Made by a program: the position numbers and the translations under genes. A stretch of DNA of 64,000 nucleotides, taken from assembly GCA_009760855.2 (NCBI GenBank), contig WPIO01000089.1, forward strand, positions 337,001 to 401,000. The letters run 5' to 3'. Below, piece by piece: positions 20,812 to 33,144 of the stretch; position 1 is the stretch's first letter; every line of letters begins with the position of its first letter. This DNA is from Cristatella mucedo (lineage: Eukaryota; Bryozoa; Phylactolaemata; Cristatellidae). The notes under the pieces were generated by a model. That model was given only the letters and a program-made list of their open reading frames with translations. It had not been told where the DNA came from and did no database searches.

Positions 20812-23800
20812 CAGAGGCGTAGCAAGGGATGGGCCAAGGGACGGATGTCTCCGGGTGCCAAGGTCAAGGGGCGCCTAAAGCAAAATGGACTGTGCATATT
20901 TTGTAAAAGAAATTTCATGTGAGAATACTAACCTTAATTGCAAGCAAGTCCTCGTTTCAACGGACTTGACTATTGCTGGCTGAGCTAGTTAAGGATGTTT
21001 ACAGACTTCGACCAAGCTAGGCTTCGCTGGCTGTGCCAGTCGGTCACACACGCAAGAGCTCATCCGGTCCATGCAGTGTTGTGCTGCTGACAGGAGGATA
21101 TTGTCTGCCGCTCACTTGGACTACTCGTAGCTAAACTAGCAAGTCTGAGAACGTAGTTACTGAGTGTTTATTTTAGACTTTTATCCTAGTTTGAGACACT
21201 GCGTGCATCTAGTCTCCTGGCGCCAGCATGCAGACGACGTTGGCACGTTCCAACCTTCCCGAGCGGTTTTTGTCAAGCTCTCCTAAGGCTAAACCTCTTC
21301 CTCCGGAGACACATTCAACGGCGTGAAGGTCAGACTTACTCCACACTGGCCTGCGTGAATTGCGTTGTCACTGCGGCTACTGTGTACGTCTGTACATTTT
21401 TTATTGCCCCAATCCGTTTTCAGATGACACTGGAGGAGGAAGAAAAGCACGCGGTGCCCAGCGCAGAAAACGAAAACTTGAGGACAAGAAAGAAGCGAGC
21501 GAGCGTCCAGCAGAAGTTACTAGACGGTTTCTTGAAGAATTAATTTCAAAGCAGCCGGAGACACAGTGAAGACACAGACAAGCACCAGGAAAATGTTGAC
21601 AATCAAAGAGAGCACGCGAAGGAGGAGGAGGAACAGTTTGAGAGCGACGAGAGCGGAGAGCAAAGCGGAGACAGTGACAAGAACAGGGAAGAGGAGGAGG
21701 AGAGAGGAGAAGAGTGAAGGGGCAGAAACGATCGCTGGACGCTGGAGGAACGAACACTGTCTGCTGGGTCCAATTTTCATGAATAAAGAAGAATCTTGGC
21801 TCTATGAAGCGAGCAGTCACCATTTGGACCACGGAGGTGCAAGCAAAAGATCACAGGAGAAGAAGATGCAGAGTCTGCTGTAATTTCGCCACTGCTGACC
21901 ACGGATGATATTGGTTATCTGAAGTTTGACCAAAGCTCTGTTTACTCGTCATTCCACAGCAAAAATTGAAACTTGACTAGTATTACGAGGATCAAGCCTG
22001 TTTCGGAGCAAAGGTTCATTTTCCTTGAAAAGGTGGTCGAGCCACGAGCACTGCCTGGTACAAGGGGCAACTTGCTAATGGGCATGAAGTTAGTGCGACC
22101 TGACTGGTTTACTCTTCCTCGCTCAAAACAGTCGGAATGTTGCCTCTGTTGTTTACTCTTCCCTATGTCCACCCAAAATATCCGCTCTCCACTTGAATTT
22201 GCAAATGGGCTTAGCCAGTGGAGGAGACCGGAAAAACTAATTGCCCATGAAAACAACCCTTCTCACCTTCAAGCTTTTACCACATGGAAAGAAACAGAGA
22301 GGAGTCTTCTCAAAGGAATAAGAATAGGCACTGCTATTTAGGCACACATCTTATCGGAAAAACAATGATGGCAACAAGTCCTAAATAGAGTTATTCAGCT
22401 GCATCAAGTTCTCGGTTTCTCAAAACCTAGCATTGCGCGGTCAACAAGAGAGTTGGCCTGGCTGGTAAGAAAAACGATGGAAATGAATCTTGGGAATTTT
22501 TTATTCATCCTCAGCGTGATCAGTATGATCCTCTTCTGCAATCACGCCTAGACCACGCCAAAAATAATCCAAAGTCAGTCTCGTATCTCTCTTCTCAAAT
22601 CCAAAATTATCTCCTTAGTATATTTGAATGCACAGTCAGAGACAAGCTTCTCTGTGACATGATTATCGCGACATAAATACTATGGAACTCCGTTAGACTC
22701 AACTCCTGATTTTGTGCACCACCAGCAGATGTCTTACGTCATTAGATATGTCGGCGTTTGTTTTGCCAAAAAGACAGTCATCACCAAAGAGTCTTTCGTA
22801 GGCTTTCTTCAAATCTACTCCAAAGATGCTACAGCAATTGAGGGTCTCATCTTGGACACACTCAAATCTGACAAAATGTCCTAGCAAGATAGCAGGTCGC
22901 AGTGCTACGATAACGCAGCAGCCGTGTCTGGCCACTGTCAGATGTCCAAGAGAGAATACTGTCCACAAATGAGAAGGCAATTTTTGCAAGCTACGAGAGC
23001 CACAGCTTGAACTTGACGGAAGTTCGTGCTGCAAGGAAAGATTCCGCTGCTATTATTATTTTTGGAACAATAGAGAGCACCTACTTATTCTTTTCAAGGT
23101 CAACTCTGAGGTGAGAAGAACTGAAGGAAATTCTTAGCCATCACTATCGAACCCACCTCTGCAACAAGGTGGAGTGCAAGAATGGAGGCTGCAGAAAAAC
23201 TATTAATGATAGGCTGAACAGCATTTTTGGTCTTTAGGAGCCACTTCTGGGGACACAGGTGGAATACTTGCAACAAGAAGTGAAGCTGGCAGTCTTATGA
23301 ATTGTATCTTGAGCTTTAACATGTTCGTTCTGTTGCCATTTTGTTACAGCATTTTAAGGAAGATTGACCGCGTTCAAAAAAAGACTCCATAATCCCAAAA
23401 TAAACTTCGAAGACTCCTCTTGTGACTTCCACTCTCTCGAGATTGAGTTGTCAAGACTTCGAAAAGATATGTGCAGAGAATCACTACTGGATGCAAAAAG
23501 GTGATGAGAATTGTGGTGAGTTGCAGTTGAATGAAGAATCCACCGAATGACGCATATGTCTTGAGAACTCATTCAGGATGTTGGTCTCACGGCAGAGGGG
23601 GAATTGTAAGAATAATGAAGAACAGCATAGGCTATCTTCGACAAGAAGTTGCAACTAGGTCTTCCAGGCTCACATGTCTTGATGTCAAATTTGGTTTTTT
23701 CTAGAATCTGAGCAGATTTTGAAGAAATTTGACCACACCAAAGTGTGCCAGAAATTTCTAGGTATTTTTATGTTTCTATTGTTCAGACGTTGATGGAGCA

Positions 23801-24341
23801 GAGCTGTACAACGAAATATGTGACTGTAAAATGCTTCGTGCCGCACGTCACGATTCGGCACCAAACACCCTACTGGAGCTCGTGTCTTTCATTGTCAGTT
23901 GTGGAGAAGACGTATTACCTAATTTGAGATTTTCCTTTGCAAAGTTCTTCTCGCAGTATCAATTGCCAATTGCGAACGCTCCTTTAGCAAGCTGGAAATA
24001 GCAATGTCTTATCTGAGGGCGCCACTGGGGCAAGATCGACTGTCTGATTAGGCCACGTTAAGCATGGAGAAAAGACGCTGGAAAATATTGACTTTCAAAC
24101 TCTAATAGACCAGTTTCCCACGTTCAAGGCCAAGAAAATTCACCCAAGTTAAAGCCGTGATAGCTACTCCATGTAACTGTACTACAGTTAATACAACAGT
24201 CTCTAATCGATGTACGCTCTAGCGTGTGTTTTTAGCATTTCTTCCGTAGCGGAGCTATTTTGCAGCAATTTTTGACAACGGTGAGGGGTCGCCATTTGTA
24301 GCTGTTTTCCCCTGACGCCGAAAGGTCTCACTACGCCACTG
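20812..24341 (+). mobile_element. hAT-superfamily DNA transposon, complete ends, dead transposase
   Basis: The left end starts CAGAGGCGTAGCAAGGG, and the reverse complement of the right end starts CAGTGGCGTAGTGAG. These are imperfect terminal inverted repeats of the CAGNGGCGTAG type found in animal hAT elements. An 8-bp direct repeat, TCCGTCCG, flanks the element exactly (20804-20811 and 24342-24349), matching the 8-bp duplication of hAT insertion. The interior, about 3.5 kb, carries a disrupted transposase on the plus strand. The element landed at the border of the CpG island upstream of the tetraspan gene. Confidence 0.9.
21420..24060 (+). pseudogene. hAT transposase pseudogene (ZMYM1-like, TTF finger, DUF4371 type)
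   Basis: The order of domains is recognisable despite many stops and shifts. A Lys/Glu/Arg-rich amino terminus lies at about 21420-21890. A TTF/BED-like zinc finger lies at about 22100-22300, with DWFTLP, ECCLCCLLFP, FANGLSQWRR and HENNPSHLQAF. The DUF4371 segment is at about 22480-23100, where SQCYDNAAAVSGH and a partly shifted SHSLNL remain. The hAT dimerisation region is at 23955-24060, with IANCERSFSKLEIAMSYLR. Known family members are zinc-finger MYM-type 1-like hAT transposases. No intact protein is made. Confidence 0.85.
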
Positions 24342-24349
24342 TCCGTCCG

Positions 24350-25036
24350 TACGTCCGTCGGAGCGCCTCCGATGAGGATGACGACGGCGAGAACCTCGCT
24401 AGCTCACGCCTCTGCGGCGGCCTACGGGGCCTGCGGGGCGGCCTTCGAGGTCTCGAGCGGCGAACGAGCCGTGCCGCGAGCCTCGGCGGCTCGCCGGCAC
24501 GGCAAACAGACCGCTCGCTCACGCACCGTCTCTTTGCTCGAGGAGGCGCGAAAGTCGCGCTATCGATCGCTTTCGTCAATGTCGCTTCGCAGCGTCTGCG
24601 CTCAGCGGCGGCGGTGCGACGGGGGCCCGGCGGCAGCTCGAGCAAAGTAAACACTCGACTCGCCGCGCACGCTCGATCCGTCGAGCGCGCCTCTCGCCGC
24701 CGCGCCGCTCCGGACCCGCCGCCGTTCCGCCGTCCGAGAGGCACGGCGCGAGCGGCTCAGGCCGCGTGCCGAACCAGCTCGCTGCCGTTCGGCGTCGGTG
24801 GAGTCACTCTCCGCCCCCCTCCCCCCCCCCCCGGAGCGGCCGCCTCGGCGGAGCCGGGCGCTCGACATCTGGCTTTGGCTCAGCGGACCGTAGACGCCAC
24901 GATCGATAGCCGCAACCACTGCAGCCACAGCACGCTCTGCTGCCGTAGCAGCTGCGGCGGCGGCGGCTGCTGCTACTCTGGTGTCCTAGGCTCCACTGCA
25001 GCGGCGGCGCCGGCGGCGGCGGCGGAGACACGCAGA
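24350..25036 (+). promoter_or_regulatory. CpG island and probable 5-prime leader of the tetraspan gene
   Basis: The region is CpG-dense and leads directly into the ATG at 25037, with GGCGGC-rich triplets and a C run at 24819-24832. Frames on both strands are open only because of base composition. No TATA element was recognised, so the promoter is probably of the dispersed CpG-island kind. Confidence 0.55.
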
Positions 25037-28000
25037 ATGTGGCCGCTCCTGGTGGCGGTCGGCGTTCTATCCGGCTGCCACGGATTCGTCGGCGTTCTGA
25101 GCATCTGCATCGGCGTGGCCGGCAGCATCCGGGCGGAAGTATGGATGGCGCACAGCGTCGCCCCAATCTGGAGCGGAGCATTCGTGAGTGGCCGCGATTT
25201 CGCTCTCCGGCGGCGCGGCGCTGAGCCGCAGTCGCGGCAGGCGCTTGACCGGCGGCGGCTCGAGTTGGCAAGCCTCGCCACTACCGCCGCCGAGCCACCC
25301 AAGCGCGGGTGAGGTAGCACGATGACTCAGGGAAAATCTCGGAGCGTCCGCTGCGCTGAAACGGCTGCTCAGGATGGGCGCGCACCTGATATTGCCGCCA
25401 GGCCCGGTAGGACGCATAAGAAAGATTTGTCTCACTCCAGCAGCTGCAAATTAACTTGCTTTTCCTGGCTTGCCATGCCGGCTGCGACTACCCTATCTCT
25501 CCTGTGGGGATGCGGCGCCAGACAGACCGGTTTGCTAGCTCGCTCTCGTGCGTCACCGAGAAATGGCGAGACGCGCAAAGGCTTCTCGCCCACCGCCGAA
25601 GCGAGTGCACGCAATTGGTACTCCACCTCGTGCAGCAGCAGCTCGCGCGCCGCCGCGAGATGCAGCGCGAGCCTCTCTCCGTGCAGAGCTCGTGACCGCT
25701 GGGTAGACGGACGCGCTCCTCAACGCCGTAGTGAAAGACGTTCGGGCACGCGTGGGCACCGCTTTCGCTGGAGATGCCCGTTTCTTAACCGTTCTGTCGT
25801 CCGCAGAGAAAACTCTGGACGCTTCATTTCAAAACAGGGAGGATATATTGAAATTCTTGGGAACGGAAAAAACAGTCCGGAATCAAATCGATCTGCGGTA
25901 TTGATTGGCGCCGTCAAACTACGCCTATCGATGTCGTTAGGTACTATAATAAGCGGGATTAACCAAGAGAGGTTTGGAGAGAGGAAGACAAAGAGACAGA
26001 GAGCAATTCTGTGTCAGACCAAGCACGGGAAACTCGGAGACCGCAAGCGAGCTTTCCTCTCACTTGAAGTTTGGGCGCCTTGGACAAGGGGTCGTCCCCT
26101 TGTAGGCAGGTGGCAAGGAAAACAATTTTATATCAGCGTAACGCTCACGTTGAACTATGTTCCTTGCGACCTTTGACACTCGGTCTCCAAGAATCCTCAG
26201 TGTGGGGCCGCTGCTGTGAGTAAAAATTCGTTCGGGTAATAAGAGGGCTTTCTACGATGACAGGCATGCTGAAGTTATACACAGCATGTGAAAAGATTGA
26301 TTGACTGCCCACAAAAACAAAACGCGTGTGCTGTTGTTATGCTTGCGTTTGGTTCGATGTCATTTCATCCTGATTCTATATGAGTTCCCTTGTCTGGCCA
26401 AGCATAGAAGCCACCCGCTTCTTCACTGTCTTTTCTGCTTTACACATTCCACACAGCCTGACTTTTACTGAAACGGTTGGCTACTGGTTTATGCCAAACA
26501 CCGCGCATCAGCTGCCTGTCAATATCGCACAATAAACCTTCAATTGGTTGAGATCAGACGACCGGGTGAGCCACTGCATAAGCACGTCGCCGGCGTCGTC
26601 AATAAAATGGCTTACTCATCTTACTGTTGGTGAAGCTTGTTGCAATTCGAAGCTCAAATACTCTGCTACGGGTCGTTACATTTGGCAACAAGATGACGGC
26701 CCTAAGCACGCTGCCAGGCCAACGAAGTACATTTGACGCATCCTCGTGTGGAGCTGACGCAATGATGATTGTGTAGCAGCGATGCAATGACTAAGCCCGT
26801 CTCCATAGAACGACTAGGAACGCCTTTCCACTGGGTTGGCTAGCCACCGGCATCAAATGCATCAAATCGCAGAATGAGATGCTCGAGAGGCGCCGAGAGG
26901 CAGCAGGATCTCCGTCGGAGTCTCTAGAGTCTCCCACCGCAGTCCCATTAGCAGATATATGTGCATTGGTCGACGTTGACAACGCTAATATTGGACGAAA
27001 CTACATATATTGGGCTGTAAAGTATTATAGCAACAAACCTAAGAAAATTGGTTCGATAAGTCCATTCACACTACACATTGGTACCGCTAATTTCATTATG
27101 GTCATCCGTCACAACTTTACTTACGGTACGTCCGGAACCCAAGTCGGCAATCACGGTTTCCGGACTATGAGACCACGGAGTGCTAATCTTTCTGGCAGTA
27201 GATTGCGTCACCGCCAATTCATCTGCAAACACCATAAGTATAATAGAACGATCTACGACGACAAGCTGCAACTGAAAGCCGCCCTTGAGTGACGCAATAA
27301 GGTCACTTCGAGTCGCCTTGAGTCTTCGTCATCTGTCGGGGAGATTGATCAAGTTGCATTTTGCCTCGCAAAAGCATACGCACCGTACGAGCTTTAGCGG
27401 AATACAAGCTTTCATTTCTCAAACTGTCGTTCCACTAAGATTCAACCAATGCTACTGTATTTGCATCCTGTATGGCACCCTGGCCTACGAGACGCTACAG
27501 GGCATTGGAATTCCGAAATTCATAGAGTTGCATAATCCTGCGAAAGCACGACACCCTGTCCCGGGTAATAGACATGGCTTCAGACCTTGAAAATGAGGCT
27601 CGGTGGATATGAATTGAACATGCAGATGATCAAATTTGTAATCGGCTCACGTACAGCCATAACAAATTACACATGTAGATCCTTCGCATATCAGCGACAA
27701 GAGGTAATAGGATGGATATAACATGGTGGGCAACGTTGAGTCGTCAGAGCTCTTTTCATCCTGCCGTTACTCTTTGGCAATTGGCTAGCATGCAACTTTC
27801 TTGCTGATTATTCTCTACTTCCACAGTATTTGGCAAAGCGCAGTGGCAAAGCAAACGCACCTTTTTTGCCTCCTGGTTTGCAGTTCATCGTTACATCAAT
27901 TATGGGATTGATCAGCACAATGAAGCGGACTCCGTACCTGGTAAGCGTCTGACCTTCTGCTGTTCCTGCTGTGGCAGCGGCACGTAAACGTCGTCGTTAT

Positions 28001-29224
28001 CAGTAACTAAATCTTCTTTCCCGGCTGCCAGTCTGCTCTTTCGACCCACTTTGAGCGCGAGCGCTTGTGGTCGGATACGTACGGCAAGGATCGTCGTCTG
28101 CGACAATCGCGTCCTCTTGCCTTTCTCCACTGGTCCCTTCCTCTGACTCAATAGAATCCCCGAAACAGCACCGACTATACTATCCGCCGACTGCGTCAGC
28201 ACTGCTGGCTTTCCCACGGCTGAACCGCCCTGAAGCAGGACCTTCCCACAGCTGCACTTCAATGCTGATTGTGTACTGCCTTCATGGATCCAAGAGTGAC
28301 CTGCAGCTGCTCTACCTGCTCCTGCTCCGCCTGCTGCTGCTCCGCCTGCTCCTGCTGCTGTAACTACCGCAGCTGGTCATTTGGCACACTAGGTAAGGAT
28401 GTTGCTTTTCACGACCTTGGTCCCGAGGTCGTGGGTTCGAATCCTGCGGTGGGTGATCGTTTATCGCCGCTGCAAGCGGCGGTGATAGCCGTAAAGGCTC
28501 TCATGTCGCTATATAAAAGAGGCTGTTAAATCGGCTATTATTTTTTAATTTTTATTCTTTCTTTCTACTTTTCACTGTGACGGTCCTCTACGAAGGAAAC
28601 GATGGCTAGTAACGACTTACGCGACCACCGAGTACTATCATCCGCCTCTTACGCACCCTCGGCCGCATCGTCCTATCGTTTTTACCACATCCTCGTCGTT
28701 CCCCCGTTCCTTGTGCTCGCCCCGTCCCCGCTCGCGCGCGCTCGTCCTTCTCTTCACCTCGCCGTTCTTGCAGGGCTGCGGTCGGCTGCCGGCGGCCCCA
28801 AACCCCCCTCCGCTGGGCACGGGCTCGATCCCAGCTCGATCTCCGCGGCGGCTTTCCTCTGCAGATTATGTGCTTCGCGGCGATGGCCCTCGTGTCGCTC
28901 GTGACGTCCGTCGTGAGCATACAGCTGCTCCGGCTCGGTCTCGTGAATCACACCTCCGACGGGAAGACGTACCAGAAGGACGAGATAGACATACTGATAG
29001 TACTGGCACTCTGCACGGCCAGCATGGAGATACTGGTGTGCCTCGTGTCGGCGCCGATCAGCGTCATGTTGGCCAAGAAGGCCAAGAAGGAGAGTCAGAA
29101 GAAGAGCACGGGCACGTTCAGCGTGCAAATACGCGGCGCCAAGGACATCGTCGTGCACACAAACGGAAACGCCGGGAAATCGTACAAGCCTCTGCAGGGC
29201 GCCGAGCCGATGCAGCAGCGCTGA
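25037..29224 (+). CDS. Four-transmembrane (tetraspan) protein, three coding exons
   Basis: Exons 25037-25183, 27884-27940 and 28865-29224 join in phase 0 to give 187 residues. The first donor is TTC then GTGAGT, the middle exon has TTTGCAG before it and GTAAGC after it, and the last acceptor is CTCTGCAG. The middle exon encodes only FIVTSIMGLISTMKRTPYL, and it completes the second membrane helix. Predicted helices are at about residues 1-29, 44-62, 68-92 and 112-140. A Lys-rich cytosolic tail begins with AKKAKKESQKK. The short N-terminal helix contains WPLLVAVGV, and APIWSGAFF precedes the second helix, as in MS4A/CD20-like and related tetraspan families. An N-glycosylation sequon (NHT) lies in the loop before helix 4. 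The exact family is unknown. Gene structure is well supported; function is not. Confidence 0.8.
25324..27880. other. First intron of the tetraspan gene, no nested gene recognised
   Basis: Apart from the 5-prime 700 bp, which stays CpG-rich, there is nothing recognisable. Several open frames, for example near 26880-27290, have no family features. Confidence 0.4.
28310..28363. repeat. CTGCTCCTGCTCCGC minisatellite
   Basis: Three to four imperfect 15-bp units of CTGCTCCTGCTCCGC lie in the second intron of the tetraspan gene. Confidence 0.8.
28383..28555 (+). mobile_element. SINE family A copy in intron
   Basis: A-box-like GGCACACTAGGTAAGG, a perfect B-box (GGTTCGAATCC) and the body with CGTAAAGGCTCTCATGTCGC are present. 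The tail is T-rich (TTATTTTTTAATTTTTATT), and the insertion lies in the second intron of the tetraspan gene. Confidence 0.85.
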
Positions 29225-29777
29225 CCTGACGACAGCGGCGCCGCCGCCCTCCGACGAATCGCCTCGCCGAGGAGCAGCCGTCGTCGTCGCCGCCGCCGCG
29301 AAGACGCTCCGCGTCCGGCCCGCTCCTGGACGTTTGCCGCGGCCGCACAACGGGCTCGCTCGCGCTGCCTCGCCCATCCAAGCGCTCCGCCCTTCTTTGC
29401 CTTCGGAGGCTGCCGATTGGTTCGCGAGAGCATCTTCCTGGACGTCGTCGAGGGCTTCCGGGACAGCCATGATGGGAAACGTAGGAAGCAGGAGACGAGA
29501 ATCTACGAGAATCACTACGCCGAGCGCGCCAGCCGCCGCCGACGGAAGACGGCCGGCTGCGGCGGTGGCGGCATTCGACGAGAGGCTCTCCGGAGTCTCG
29601 AACTGCCAGTCGATCGCTAATCGACGGGCAAGACGGCGAGGAGTAGACTCCATAGCTCCGGCCCGTAGCAGCAGCAGCAGGCCGTGGCCGGGCTATTCTA
29701 GTCTCGCTGCTGCGAATGATTCATCGGCTTAAAGCCGTTTAGCTTTTTTTTTGTTGAGTTAGATGCAACGAGCAGAC

Positions 29778-29783
29778 AATAAA
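29778..29783 (+). terminator. Polyadenylation signal AATAAA for the tetraspan gene
   Basis: AATAAA lies 554 bp after the stop at 29222-29224 and is the first canonical hexamer downstream. T-rich sequence lies just before it (29736-29752). Confidence 0.55.
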
Positions 29784-30364
29784 CTCGTGGCCGTTTAAAG
29801 AAAAAAATATGGCTTTCAGAGTAACCGAGCCATCAGCAGGAGCTCGGCTGCAACGGCTCAATGCGACCCTACGCTAAACGTTTCCGGAAGTGCCGATCGC
29901 GTACGGACGGACCTAAATGTTTCCGCAATATTTGTCTCCACTGCGTCTCAGATAGAGAATTGGAGGCCGATGTACCGGGGGGGGGCTGTGAACCGTTGTC
30001 TGCCGTATGTACGTACATACGTACGAACTCGAGGTAGTGCAGCAGGCGCAGCCGGAAGCGGAAGCTGTGTTCGGCGTGCTCGATCGTTACTACTAAACTG
30101 CCCCTCTCCACGCCGCCAGTGTCAATGCTGACACAAATGAGGTGAGTGTGGCGTCTTCCACGTCCGGACAGAACTGGACCAAAAACGTATCGTACGTGCC
30201 GCTGCCACCCGGCCAACTCGGGAGGAGGAATAAATAGGTGAAGCCCTGAACAGTTGAAACGGCTAAAGACTTGTAGGTACAGCCACAACCCACGCAGGTA
30301 TGAAATGCAAGGTATCTCTATCTGTGCCCCAAAGATCTCCATCTGTGCCAAGGCTACAAAGACT

Positions 30365-30960
30365 ATGTGGGTGTAACGCAAGAGAGTCTTGTATAGCGCA
30401 CTCACAGTCTGAGCGGCTTTCGGTACGCATTCGCAGTCCACAGATTTCATCTCACGCAACAAAGAAAAGTGAGAATCATAGCTGAATCAGCAGAGAAGTT
30501 GAGGTAATGAGCCGAGCTGGTTTGGTCCAGCGGTTAAGATGCTCGCCCAGACCAAGGTCTGGCTGGAGTAGTGGACTCGAGCCCCGAAGCAATTGGAAAG
30601 CGCCTGAATAGAGGCTAAGTTCTCTTGGGGCGCTATACAAATGAATTACTATTTATTATTTATTTAGTGAGTAGCATGGAAGAAGCAGATCGGGACGGCT
30701 GGAAAGGACATGCCATAGTCGGCAGCAGCGACAGTAGTTGTCGTTGCGTAAGAATCTTTGGAGCGAGTTCCACAGTCTAGGACCTGCAGAGCAAAAGCTT
30801 CTGTCGTCAACGTTCTTAAAGCGGAGGAATGGAACGGCTAATTTGTTATCCGTAGAGGACCTGAGGGCACGAAGAGGCTGAAACTGGTGCAGCAGTTCAG
30901 CTAGGCATGAAGGACAGCAGCGGGACACGGCACCGGCAAGAAAGAGCTCACGAACCTTGA
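30365..30960 (-). mobile_element. LINE family 2 3-prime end, split by a SINE
   Basis: Read on the minus strand, the coding end includes LHQFQPLRALRSS and the block CSAGPRLWNSLQRFL (about 30660-30890). The untranslated end continues at 30365-30490 with AAAGCCGCTCAGACTGTGAG. A SINE of family B (30503-30663) interrupts it. The copy matches the better one at 54075-54545. Confidence 0.8.
30503..30663 (+). mobile_element. SINE family B copy nested in LINE family 2
   Basis: The tRNA-like head GAGCTGGTTTGGTCCAGCGG, A-box-like TGGTCCAGCGGTTAAG, B-box GGACTCGAGCCCC, the body AAGCGCCTGAATAGAGG and the AAGTTCTCTTGGGGCGCT block are present, followed by a TTATTATTTATTTA tail. The flanks TAATGAG and TAGTGAG form a 7-bp target duplication with one change. 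The 3-prime block closely resembles the tail of LINE family 1 (AAGTTCTCTGAGGGCGCTTT). Confidence 0.85.
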
Positions 30961-31275
30961 GGTAATAAGTCCACCTCCGTAGCGTAGAGAAGACTATTCA
31001 ACAGCGCTGAAGGGGTACAGGCATATCCGGTACAGGCAGCCATAGGAGCTGCAGCTCTTTCGCGGCACTCAGAGTGCCTCTCAACTGCATCTCAACCCGC
31101 GATCCAGAGACAAGTACTGCCTTGCCTCGGAAAGCCTTGAGCACAACAGGTCTCGACTGCTGGAGCGCATACGACTGCCAATTACATGGTTTTTATGCTG
31201 CCTAACCATGCGGTTACGGCGCTCGCGCCGAATCAAGGTCAAGGTGAAAGTATTTTCCGGCCGAGGTTACAAATC

Positions 31276-31380
<105 letters not shown>

Positions 31381-31557
31381 CATAATACATGGATCATTGC
31401 GAAACCGGTTCCAAGCAGTTAGAATTCAGGAACCGCCGTTGACAAAATCTTGGCAGCCGCTAGCTGGCCTATCTAGCATGCCGAAGTTTCCATACTAAAG
31501 CCACGTCACAGGATGCGCGATATCCTTAAAAACCGCGACATCTGCACGAGTACAGCA

Positions 31558-31720
31558 TGTATAATAATAATAATATTGCACTTGATAAAGCGCCCTCAGA
31601 GAACTTAATCTCTTTCTAGGCGCTTTACATTTGCTGCAAAGTGATACGCAATAGAATAGTAAGTAAAATCATGCTTGAAAAACAAACAAAATGAATAGCT
31701 CACACCGATGCAAATGCTTA
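31558..31720 (-). mobile_element. LINE family 1 3-prime tail fragment
   Basis: Starts with (AAT)n and carries the conserved ATTGCACTTGATAAAGCGCC and TTTACATTTGCTGCAAAG blocks. It is almost identical to the tail at 47709-47860. Confidence 0.85.
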
Positions 31721-31939
31721 TAAAATTACCCAGCATTAAGCTTTAAAAAAAGAACTCGTCAGCGTCTACATTCGCAGCTGCTGCGGGAACTTGTGCATTC
31801 GCAGGCTACCGATAACAATTTCTTGACAAAGTGTTGACAAGACAAAAAAGACGGCGTGTGCAGGCAGGTAATAATAACAATAAATTTGCATAGCTCGCTC
31901 AAAAAGCTGAATCTCTTTCCAGGCTTCTCAGAAAACTTG

Positions 31940-32590
31940 GTCTCTTAATCTTCTCAGGCGCTTACAGCCGGTGCAAAATCTGCAGTTAGGCTTGTCTGTC
32001 GTCAGCGTCGCAGTTGCCACATCACACCATTTCTAGCTTACCCGAACTGGCTCCCAGTCAAGCAATGAATCAACTTCAAGGCTTTGTCTCTGACTTTTAG
32101 GTCCCTTCAATCTTTGGCTTCAGCCTACCTATCAGATCTACTCCCTCACCAGGCTAAGCATCGTACCATCCGCTTTTCGGAATCGAATCGTATAACTATA
32201 CCTCATCCGAACCTCAAATCCTTTATAGACCGCGCCTGTAGTTCGTATGCACCCACAGCCAGGAACTCACTCCCAACCTGCACCACGAGACATCCCCTGA
32301 CTTGACGGCATTTACGAAGAAGCTAAAACGCATATATTGATCACAACATTTAGTGAATCCACGTGATTCATCTTTTGTGTGCTTATGCGTCCTAACACAG
32401 TGCACTTGCTACTACTAACAGTAATTGCATGCTTACCCTGTGCATATCACTTCTAACCATGTTATGTTTGTTGTCATTGAGCAGGCAGCCATTAACCATT
32501 CGATTGTGCTTCCTTTGCAGCAAACGTATAGTGCCCAGAAAGAGATTGAGCTCTCTAAGGGGGCTATAAAAATGTATTATTATTATTAAG
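31940..32590 (+). mobile_element. LINE family 1 3-prime end, decayed
   Basis: The carboxy-terminal coding segment ([14 protein letters not shown] in one frame and SLTFRSLQSLASAYLSDLLP in another) runs into the 3-prime end with AAGAGATTGAGCTCTCTAAG and a (TTA)n tail at 32577-32590. Confidence 0.8.
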
Positions 32591-32639
32591 TTAATTAGAG
32601 GCATGAGGATGAGACAACCGGCAGCAGCGGACTTCGGCG

Positions 32640-33110
32640 CTTCGGAAGTCCTAGAGAGAAATTAGTACAGATAGCAGCAGGCCGGAGCAAGAGAATAAAA
32701 GTCAGACCTAAAAGTCAGTGACGGGATCCTGAAGTCCACGTGCTGCTCGATAGACAGCCAGTGCAAATTTGTGGGCAGTGGTGTAATGTGGCAGCTTCGA
32801 CGTTCACGGCAGATGTGTGCATAGCTGCCGAGTTTTGCACAAGCTGTAAGCGTGCTATTGCACCGGCAGAAAGACCTACAAGTAGCGATGACCAGAAATC
32901 CAGTCAGTATACCGCGAATGCATCGCCGCCAGCTTGGCTGCACTGTCCTCGTCCAACCAAGCCCAAATCGTTTGCAGTTTTACTTGGGCGAAAGTAGGCA
33001 CACTTGACCGTGGAGCTGACGAGCTCATCGAGTGACAAGTCATTATGTATGCTCGATTTTTTCTGGGCCCATAATACGGGTATTGCATAATGCACCTGGT
33101 CTGAACTTAT
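32640..33110 (-). mobile_element. LINE family 1 coding fragment
   Basis: A minus-strand frame includes [20 protein letters not shown] and the FRIPSLTFRS segment. The typical 3-prime tail is missing at the low-coordinate end, so this is an internal or rearranged piece next to 31940-32590, which is on the opposite strand. Confidence 0.7.
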
Positions 33111-33144
33111 AAGGCTATTAGAGGTCCGCTCATGCTTGGATTTT

